Both the position numbers and the translations under genes were made by a program. A model generated the notes under the pieces. It made no database searches, had not been told where the DNA came from, and was given only the letters and a program-made list of their open reading frames with translations. Shown here piece after piece: positions 22,922-27,692 of a stretch of DNA of 27,692 nt (positions are counted from its first letter, which is position 1; the number at the start of each line of letters is the position of its first letter). Source of the DNA: a virus; IMG/VR virus record IMGVR_UViG_3300038696_000114, positions 1 to 27,692 of that record. One strand, 5' to 3'.

Positions 22922-23106
22922 TGTGTCACCTCGGTTATGATAGTCACACTGTCCGGGCCGTCCGTCGTCTCGGAGCGGAATATACGTCCGCGTTCCGATG
23001 TTAACAGGGCGGTATGTGCCGAAGCGTAATCAGGATAGAACCTGATGACACCCACGTCACGGGTCGAGCGGTTAATTCGGATCATATGCATATATTCTGT
23101 GGTCAT
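22918..23106 (-). CDS. 62-aa hypothetical protein
   Basis: TTEYMHMIRINRSTRDVGVI, then YASAHTALLTSERGRIFRSE and a beta-type end DSVTIITEV. ATG 23106 overlaps the upstream stop and follows AAAAGGACTCAGAT, a recurrent GANTC leader that here also encodes the end of the previous protein. Unknown family. Confidence 0.6.
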   Translation of the reverse strand: MTTEYMHMIRINRSTRDVGVIRFYPDYASAHTALLTSERGRIFRSETTDGPDSVTIITEVTQ

Positions 23107-23318
23107 ATCTGAGTCCTTTTCGTAATTTTCATTTGAGTTTCGTTAACGTCATGGGTTTCGAGAAAATGATCCTCGGTCCATGTTCCGGGGTTTATCATGG
23201 ACAACCAATGCCAGACGGGTTTACCGCAATGCGGACAATTCTCTTTAGCAAACATATGGTATGTTTGTGTGTCTAGCGTCAACGGTCCGTCGCAACAGGG
23301 ATATTCACCTATAATCAT
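23103..23318 (-). CDS. 71-aa zinc-ribbon-like protein
   Basis: CC at residues 8-9 and CPHC at ~29-32 (ENCPHCGKPVWHW), with His at 21 and 50, suggest a small zinc-binding domain. ATG 23318 follows AGAGGACTCAGATT, a recurrent GANTC leader. The last codons overlap the next gene's leader and start. Function unknown. Confidence 0.65.
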   Translation of the reverse strand: MIIGEYPCCDGPLTLDTQTYHMFAKENCPHCGKPVWHWLSMINPGTWTEDHFLETHDVNETQMKITKRTQI

Positions 23319-23354
23319 AATCTGAGTCCTCTAAGAGATCGAGCATCTGTTCTT

Positions 23355-23927
23355 TCACACATACTTTCGTTCGATGACGATCCGAAACGGTTCGTCGGCG
23401 GTTGGTGGGGGTGTTCCCCGGAGCAATCCGTGGTCATACAGCACTGTGAGTGTCGGTTCGTCCAACAGTTCGATATGGGCCGTCTGCGGACAGGTGATGA
23501 CCGTGACCAGCTTGCGTAATCTCGGCTCACGACGGACAGTCTCGGTTCGCTGTATCTCTTGATACAGTTCACCAACACTCTCCCACATTTTATTGACCAG
23601 TTCTATGTGGTCATTGTTGAAATTGTAGACCGGGGTGGTCTGTTTCAAGACGGATCGACAATAGACCGGGAACATGGCGAAACCCGTCGCGTTAATTCCG
23701 CTCGGCATTTGGTCTGGATCGTCTAACTTGACGCCGACGAACCCTCGACTGTCAAATACTGAAATCGGTAAATCATACTTGTTACGTGCGTCATTGATTG
23801 TCTTTCTGAGGACACTCGCTGACCCTTCCATAAGGTCTGCCAAACACATAGTATTTGTTATATTATTGAGACATGAGGTGATAATTATCGCCGCTATGTC
23901 CTCTCGATATATATTTCTACGTCCCAT
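23355..23927 (-). CDS. Winged-helix-like protein, first gene of the minus-strand small-gene block
   Basis: 190 aa. N-terminal MGRRNIYREDIAAIIITSCL, then ADLMEGSASVLRKTINDARN followed by the wing-like SVFDSRGFVGVKLDD, which fits a winged HTH (HTH_11 pattern: helix, recognition helix with R-K-x-I, then I..-GxxGY/VxL). The C-terminal ~110 residues are unassigned. ATG 23927 has AAAGA upstream; a TTG at 23948 extends the frame by 7 aa and lacks a ribosome site. As first gene it could regulate the block, together with the Cro-like protein. Confidence 0.65.
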   Translation of the reverse strand: MGRRNIYREDIAAIIITSCLNNITNTMCLADLMEGSASVLRKTINDARNKYDLPISVFDSRGFVGVKLDDPDQMPSGINATGFAMFPVYCRSVLKQTTPVYNFNNDHIELVNKMWESVGELYQEIQRTETVRREPRLRKLVTVITCPQTAHIELLDEPTLTVLYDHGLLRGTPPPTADEPFRIVIERKYV

Positions 23928-24101
23928 AATTTTATCTTTCTGAGTCAAGTTGATATGAGAAAGTGGTTATTCTATCAATTTAAGCATGTCAAACAGTTTT
24001 TAGTATGGTTAATAAATTAAATATCCACTTTTCCCTAATGACTTGGTGAAGAAACTCCGCTACAGCCCCCTTGTGGCTATATATGTAAATAGGATATAAA
24101 T
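23928..24101. promoter_or_regulatory. Divergent AT-rich promoter region
   Basis: 174 bp between the minus-strand block and the plus-strand 24102 gene, clearly more AT-rich than the flanks (for example 24001-24030). It must hold the promoter for the minus-strand block and probably one for 24102. GAGTC at 23942-23946 lies in the minus-strand leader. AGCC..GGCT at about 24064-24078 is a weak 4-bp hairpin. No consensus promoter is clear enough to place. Confidence 0.4.
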
Positions 24102-24776
24102 ATGATTACCGTCGATATATCATCGAACATAGATGAAATCATGGAACAGACGAACCGTTTGTTTGAACGTCAAATACCATATGTTACGGCTGTGGCAATC
24201 AACAACACATTGTTCGATGTGCGTAAATACATAGTAAATATTACATACCCAAAAGCGTTTAAAGTGAACAATCAACGGTTCGCTGCGATCAACTGGCGTG
24301 TCGATAAAATTAAGGTGTCGGGTGATGGGGGTCTGAGTAGTTTTAAGCGGGGAGATGTTAATACCATGTCCGGGATGGTCTATCAGAAAACATTGACGGG
24401 GGGGATACGGGAGTGGACCGAAAATCAGGCTGAGGGTGGGACTAAGACGCCGCGTGGTAGTATGATCGCGATCCCAACGGACCCTGCGGCTCGACGGAAC
24501 AAGGGCGGCTCGGTGAAGAAACGTGATAAGCCACGGAACATTACGAATAAGAGAGGTCATTTCATTATCAAACGAGGGGGTAAACCTCTCCTGATAGCGA
24601 AACGTAAGAAGGGTCAACCAATGGAAGTGATCTATAATTTCGTGCCGTCCGCTCAAATCAAACCGACGTTCCGGTTCTATCCCGATGCCTATAAGGTCGT
24701 GGATCGTGTCATTGGCGGTCATTGGAGTAGCGCGATGACACGGGTGATAAATAAAACCGGGTTCACGACACGCTGA
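24102..24776 (+). CDS. Basic virion-like protein (DUF6441 / minor tail type)
   Basis: 224 aa, strongly basic. The opening VDISSNIDEIMEQ, RQIPYVTAVAINNTLFDVRK resembles phage tail-completion or minor tail proteins (DUF6441-like, with FxRQxPxAxxxALNxTxxxVR). The middle is Lys/Arg/Gly-rich and contains PRGSMIAIPTDPAARRNKGG, and the end has FVPSAQIKPTFRFYPDAYKV. AGGATATAAAT precedes the ATG. It stands alone between regulatory gaps, far from the tail block, which is odd for a tail gene. Assignment is moderate. Confidence 0.6.
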   Translation: MITVDISSNIDEIMEQTNRLFERQIPYVTAVAINNTLFDVRKYIVNITYPKAFKVNNQRFAAINWRVDKIKVSGDGGLSSFKRGDVNTMSGMVYQKTLTGGIREWTENQAEGGTKTPRGSMIAIPTDPAARRNKGGSVKKRDKPRNITNKRGHFIIKRGGKPLLIAKRKKGQPMEVIYNFVPSAQIKPTFRFYPDAYKVVDRVIGGHWSSAMTRVINKTGFTTR

Positions 24777-24786
24777 TCCCCTTGTG

Positions 24787-24881
24787 GTCATCGGTTTTTT
24801 CCGGGGCCATACGGCTTTTTTTTCCGGGGGTCCGTCATCGGTTTTTTCCGGGGCCATACGGCTTTTTTTTCCGGGGGGTCC
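24787..24881 (+). repeat. Two 47/48-bp tandem repeats with T-tracts, terminator-like
   Basis: Units at 24787-24833 and 24834-24881 differ by one G. Each holds a T6 tract, then GGGCCATACGGC followed by T8 and CCGGGGG. GCC-ATAC-GGC directly before T8 is a short terminator-like hairpin, and CGG-T6-CCG is another mini-inverted repeat. They lie 11 bp after the 24102 gene stop, so tandem terminators are plausible, although stems are short. Confidence 0.7.
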
Positions 24882-24927
24882 ATTTTCACTAGGTAAGTCG
24901 AGCAAATGCACTTTTTAGTTGTATGAT

Positions 24928-24962
24928 ATGTTATAACATCACATCACGTTATGTTATAACAT
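24928..24962. promoter_or_regulatory. Twin 12-bp palindromes ATGTTATAACAT, operator candidate
   Basis: Perfect 12-bp palindromes at 24928-24939 and 24951-24962, 23 bp centre to centre, about two helical turns. This is the geometry of a paired operator for a dimeric repressor. Each contains TGTTATAAC, close to an extended -10 element on both strands, so the site could combine promoter and operator. Upstream of the acidic-protein operon at 25141. Confidence 0.65.
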
Positions 24963-25009
24963 TACATTTCCATCCGATTAAATAATTGATTAAATGTCAT
25001 CCCGGATCA

Positions 25010-25066
25010 GGACGCTCATCCCGGTGCTGGACGCTCATCCCGGTGCTGGACGCTCATCCCGGTGCT
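25010..25066. repeat. Three 19-bp tandem repeats GGACGCTCATCCCGGTGCT
   Basis: Exact copies at 25010-25028, 25029-25047 and 25048-25066, preceded by a degenerate match (GTCATCCCGG, 24997-25006). GC-rich island inside an AT-rich gap, between the twin palindromes and the start of the acidic operon. Iteron-like; binding factor unknown. Confidence 0.85.
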
Positions 25067-25140
25067 GGTGCATTTAACACTTGCATATTGTGTAACATGT
25101 GTTATTGAATACTTATTGAAACGAACCAAGGACTCAGATC

Positions 25141-25323
25141 ATGACACTTTACCAGAAACTTATGCTATGCAACGCGACTCTTGCGCTCATTGCCTCATTC
25201 ATGTGTTTTTCAGCACTACTTACGTTTGGTGGCGGTTATCTATGGTTAGCGGGACTCTTCATTATGCCAGTGATAAGCGCTTATTCAATCGTCAACGTCA
25301 TTAACCCAAATCGGAGTCGCTGA
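25141..25323 (+). CDS. 60-aa two-TM membrane protein
   Basis: Two hydrophobic segments (~6-28, LMLCNATLALIASFMCFSAL; ~33-52, YLWLAGLFIMPVISAYSIV), then a basic end NPNRSR. Leader AAGGACTCAGATC directly before the ATG. First gene of the last operon, one base from the next gene. Function unknown; a membrane partner of the acidic proteins is possible but untested. Confidence 0.65.
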   Translation: MTLYQKLMLCNATLALIASFMCFSALLTFGGGYLWLAGLFIMPVISAYSIVNVINPNRSR

Positions 25324-25324
25324 T

Positions 25325-26050
25325 ATGTCTTATACAATAGCGCAAGAGACTCTAGGCGGACTCACCGTCACGGTTGAATATGACGATTCCGGTTGTAGTG
25401 ATAATCCTATAGATGATGAATCGGTTGTTAAATTATGCCTAGCAGGCTCATTATCCCATTTAGGTAATGTCGAGGGGACTCGTGATTTAGAACGGGACAA
25501 ATACAATGCCCTTGAGTCAATCAGTGAATTACCAGATTCCTTATATGACGTTTATGACGACATGACGGACTCCCATGTCGTGACGTTGAATAACGCCTTT
25601 GATCGTCACTTCCTTTCATTGCCTGTTTATTGTTACCAGCATGGGAACATAGCGCTTTCAACAGGCTCGTTTTCATGCCCATGGGATTCTGGCATGGCTG
25701 GACTCGTTTACATGTCGAAAGATGATGCGCGCCAATGGTATAACGTGAAGCGATTAAGTAAACGGACTCAGGATAAAACGGACTCCATTTTATCCGGGAT
25801 TGTTAAGAACGTAGGTCAATGGGCCAATGGAGAAGTCTACGGTTGGGAAGTCGTGGACTCGGATGGTGAGACGCTGGACTCTTGCTGGGGTTATATAGGC
25901 GACTCAGACTATGCGTTAAGTGAGGGGATAGACTCCGCTCGCTATCATATCAGGGCAATTAAAAAACGACGAGCCAACCGTCTTAAGACGCTCATACGCA
26001 ACCGGACTCCCCTATCAACACGCGCGCCAATACTGGCAACGATTAACTAA
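25325..26050 (+). CDS. Acidic phage/plasmid protein, DSCWG family
   Basis: 241 aa, acidic for the first 200 residues with a basic tail (IKKRRANRLKTLIRNR). I know the signature from many phage and plasmid hypothetical proteins: LPVYCYQHGNIALSTGSFSC, PWDSGMAGLVYMSKDDARQ, NGEVYGWEVVDSDGETLDSC followed by WGYIG. Function is not established. Leader CGGAGTCGCTGAT before the ATG combines SD and a GANTC site. Co-located with two other families of the same kind, it may belong to an accessory anti-host set; that is inference. Confidence 0.75.
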   Translation: MSYTIAQETLGGLTVTVEYDDSGCSDNPIDDESVVKLCLAGSLSHLGNVEGTRDLERDKYNALESISELPDSLYDVYDDMTDSHVVTLNNAFDRHFLSLPVYCYQHGNIALSTGSFSCPWDSGMAGLVYMSKDDARQWYNVKRLSKRTQDKTDSILSGIVKNVGQWANGEVYGWEVVDSDGETLDSCWGYIGDSDYALSEGIDSARYHIRAIKKRRANRLKTLIRNRTPLSTRAPILATIN

Positions 26051-26061
26051 GGACTCAGACT

Positions 26062-26640
26062 ATGACTCATTATGAATCTATTAAGACTGAATTGACCTCA
26101 CATGTCACTGACATGATTAACGAAGGTTCTATTAATGCCGATAACTATCAAGAGGCTCATTACCATGCTTTTAACGAAGATTATTATATAATCGGATATT
26201 ACCAAGCTGAGCAATGGTTAAAAAAACACGGACTCGACTCATTCGAGGCGATTGCAATTTGTCAGGATTATGAGCGTGACAATTTTGGGGAAGTGTCTGA
26301 TAAATACGATAACGCGGAGTCCGTTGTTAATATGCTTGCGTATGTGTTCGGGGAAGATATCTTGCCTTGCCCGGATTCCTTTCGTGAACTTGTCGAGTAT
26401 TTTGAGTTAGACGACTCCTTATGGGCAAATTATCGAGTCACTTATTCGGTTGATAGTTTAGACCCGAATCCCGAAATTGAGTATTTTGAGGAGGAATATG
26501 AGGCGATTGAATATGTGGGGGAGGAACTCTCACGCCGGGTTCAACATATTGTTGAACACTCTGTTTATACTGTAACGGACTCCGACCTCGCTGACATAGA
26601 AGCGAACGAGTCCACACTTGTCAGAATAGAAAGGATTTAA
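26062..26640 (+). CDS. Acidic phage/plasmid protein, YIIGYYQAEQWL family
   Basis: 192 aa, very acidic (clusters such as EYFEEEYEAIEYVGEE). Signature AFNEDYYIIGYYQAEQWLKK, IAICQDYERDNFGEV and ESVVNMLAYVFGEDIL matches a family I know from phage and plasmid genomes without assigned function. The net negative charge would suit a DNA-mimic or binding-partner role, not shown. Leader AAGGACTCAGACT before the ATG and a second GACTC inside codons 1-3. Confidence 0.75.
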   Translation: MTHYESIKTELTSHVTDMINEGSINADNYQEAHYHAFNEDYYIIGYYQAEQWLKKHGLDSFEAIAICQDYERDNFGEVSDKYDNAESVVNMLAYVFGEDILPCPDSFRELVEYFELDDSLWANYRVTYSVDSLDPNPEIEYFEEEYEAIEYVGEELSRRVQHIVEHSVYTVTDSDLADIEANESTLVRIERI

Positions 26641-26644
26641 CGAT

Positions 26645-27373
26645 ATGACTCACACTCACATGACGACAATTCCATTTATGGGGTTTTATGACACATTACA
26701 TGACTCCCAATATGAGGACGCTATCAATATTATGTTCTCAGATCATGATACCGGATACAACTTTGACCCGCATGGATTAGACCCGTGGAATTATTCAGAC
26801 TCTAGCTATTTTATGGAAGAATATAGCAAGGCATACGTGGAAGAATTTGCAAGCGAGTTTAACCTAAAATTGACATTCGACGACCTATCGAGTCCGCGTG
26901 AATACAATTTTACGACAGATCGTATATTCGCTGAAATAGCAGACTCCGACATTAAACGAGTCTTAGATGGGTTTAATCGGGATAACTTTGCTAAGTTTGT
27001 GCGGTCTAAGTTTACGTCCTATGACGGTTTTATATCTTACTATAATCCTGATTTAAACGAATGGGGTTCGGACTTAGATGAATGGGACCATAACCAAATA
27101 GGGACTATTCTTGACTTTATGGTGAGTGAAGAATGGGGGAATGATCAACATATGGAAGAATATTCTTTAATGGAAGATTATTCCTGCAATGGTTATATTC
27201 ATGATTGGGTATTACATGAGAATGAAGGACTCACACGATTGGTTAATATTCACGACTATTTAGAAGGTCGTAAACAACGGACTCCTTTTACATGGTCAGA
27301 TCATAGGCGGAATCAACGTGCCAAGAATCTAACATTCTTAGACGCGCCATTAGGGAAAGGAGTCCCGGCATGA
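26645..27373 (+). CDS. Acidic phage/plasmid protein, PFxGFY family
   Basis: 242 aa, acidic. Signature TTIPFMGFYDTLHDSQYEDA, YSKAYVEEFASEF, SSPREYNFTTDRIFAEI and KFTSYDGFISYYNPDLNEWG belongs to another phage/plasmid hypothetical family I know, again without function. AAAGGAT precedes the ATG, and a GACTC spans codons 1-3. A basic C-terminal ~35 residues (HRRNQRAKN) follows. Its stop overlaps the next start (ATGA). Confidence 0.75.
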   Translation: MTHTHMTTIPFMGFYDTLHDSQYEDAINIMFSDHDTGYNFDPHGLDPWNYSDSSYFMEEYSKAYVEEFASEFNLKLTFDDLSSPREYNFTTDRIFAEIADSDIKRVLDGFNRDNFAKFVRSKFTSYDGFISYYNPDLNEWGSDLDEWDHNQIGTILDFMVSEEWGNDQHMEEYSLMEDYSCNGYIHDWVLHENEGLTRLVNIHDYLEGRKQRTPFTWSDHRRNQRAKNLTFLDAPLGKGVPA

Positions 27374-27537
27374 TATGGCCCCTAGCATGGCGAGTCTTTG
27401 TGATATGCGTGTTTTTCGGTGTTATGGTGAAAATACATAGGCGTAAGAAAAACCGGGGTAACGTGCCAGCATGGCTTATGTATGGCAACGCGAACGACAA
27501 TGAACCTAGGCGCGATAGGATAGCGCGCAATAAGTAG
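27370..27537 (+). CDS. 55-aa membrane-anchored protein
   Basis: One N-terminal hydrophobic helix (IWPLAWRVFVICVFFGVMV) followed by a strongly basic tail (KIHRRKKNRG, EPRRDRIARNK). ATG overlaps the upstream stop (ATGA) and AAAGGAGTCCCGGC gives a ribosome site that includes GAGTC. Last gene before the terminator. Function unknown; basic tail could contact the acidic products or nucleic acid. Confidence 0.65.
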   Translation: MIWPLAWRVFVICVFFGVMVKIHRRKKNRGNVPAWLMYGNANDNEPRRDRIARNK

Positions 27538-27545
27538 CAGATTAT

Positions 27546-27574
27546 AAAACCCGGCATGAAAGCCGGGTTTTTTT
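27546..27574 (+). terminator. Rho-independent terminator
   Basis: ACCCGGC (27549-27555), loop ATGAAA, GCCGGGT (27562-27568), with T7 from 27568 and A4 upstream. Strong GC stem plus T-run nine bases after the last gene. The A-run makes it partly bidirectional. Confidence 0.92.
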
Positions 27575-27576
27575 GT

Positions 27577-27692
27577 ATGGCCTCACGTCCACCTGCATGG
27601 CCTCACGTCCACCTGCATGGCCTCACGTCCACCTGCATGGCCTCACGTCCACCTGCATGGCCTCACGTCCACCTGCATGGCCTCACGTCCAC
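27577..27692. repeat. 20-bp tandem repeat running off the window end
   Basis: Five perfect copies of ATGGCCTCACGTCCACCTGC (starting 27577, 27597, 27617, 27637, 27657) and a 16-bp partial copy to 27692. Unit length 20 is not a multiple of three, so it is not coding. Directly after the terminator. True copy number cannot be known from this window. Confidence 0.95.

Larger units (their letters stand above)
25130..27365 (+). other. GGACTC / GANTC island across the acidic operon
   Basis: By hand count this stretch has 16 GGACTC on the plus strand (25130, 25252, 25358, 25476, 25567, 25700, 25764, 25780, 25855, 25876, 26004, 26051, 26230, 26577, 27227, 27279) and 4 on the minus strand (GAGTCC at 26317, 26608, 26890, 27360). 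All GANTC together number about 44: 27 GACTC, 8 GAGTC, 4 GATTC, 5 GAATC. Between 19921 and 24100 I counted only 7 GANTC. Confidence 0.85.

Noticed and set aside
24787-24881. Certain strong terminators in the T-tract repeats
   Set aside because: T8 tracts are present, but the GCC/GGC stems are only about 3-4 bp; I keep them as repeats with possible terminator function.
24120-24911. 263-aa minus-strand ORF opposite the 24102 gene
   Set aside because: It is antisense to a gene with a good ribosome site, has unnatural composition and reads through the T-tract repeats; no coupling or motif supports it.
27577-27692. Possible CRISPR array
   Set aside because: The 20-bp units are contiguous with no spacers, and no cas genes are present. 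The Cas4-like protein belongs to the phage DUF2800-type nucleases.

Overview
The window reads as a fragment of a tailed double-stranded DNA phage (or prophage-like) genome whose host is probably an alphaproteobacterium. The phage call rests on a tail-fibre block, a complete lysis cassette (M15 endolysin, membrane proteins, overlapping spanins), a phage replication set and long runs of tiny overlapping genes. The host guess rests on a GapR/DUF2312-like protein and an unusual distribution of GANTC sites, the CcrM methylation site in that class; it is inference. No terminase, portal, capsid, tape measure, integrase or RNA polymerase gene is visible. The left edge cuts a tail gene and the right edge lies inside a 20-bp tandem repeat, so the genome is incomplete here.

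Layout. 3-572 (+): 3' end of a tail protein with an Ig-like domain. 569-6164 (-): replication/recombination operon, in transcription order a hypothetical protein, a Cas4/RecB-like Fe-S nuclease, a GapR-like protein, a DUF2815-like ssDNA-binding protein, a family B DNA polymerase, a 63-aa protein and a DUF6378-like protein. 6251-11474 (+): SF2 helicase with zinc ribbon, VRR-NUC nuclease, small TetR-type DNA-binding protein, beta-class DNA methyltransferase, and an NrS-1-like primase-polymerase/helicase. 11547-14736 (+): tail fibre genes including a LamG-bearing fibre. 14739-17538 (+): DUF1353 protein, small membrane proteins, a lipoprotein, M15 peptidase and spanins. 17539-17997 (+): an orphan reading frame without a proper start. 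18010-21867 (-): a chain of small accessory genes, most linked by 1-11 bp overlaps, including a pentapeptide-repeat protein, cysteine-rich miniproteins and low-complexity proteins. 21864-23927 (-): further small genes, with a winged-helix-like protein first. 24102-24776 (+): a basic virion-like protein. 24777-25140: a repeat-rich regulatory gap. 25141-27537 (+): an operon of three acidic proteins of recognisable but uncharacterised phage families between two small membrane proteins, closed by a strong terminator.

Most unusual signal. The last operon (25.1-27.4 kb) is densely seeded with GGACTC: 16 copies on the coding strand and 4 on the other by hand count, against about 0.6 expected per strand. 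It is read in all three codon frames, so protein sequence does not explain it. The core GACTC/GAGTC is a GANTC site. GANTC is scarce elsewhere in the window, and several of the copies outside the island sit in the Shine-Dalgarno to start-codon interval of genes. A DNA-level function (methylation-dependent control, protein loading, or protection/decoy) for a cassette of possible anti-host proteins is the best candidate here for an undescribed system. Secondary signals are a recurrent MPGM tetrapeptide in four minus-strand proteins including the SSB and GapR-like proteins, matching 10-bp iterons at both ends of the helicase gene, and twin 12-bp palindromes upstream of the acidic operon.
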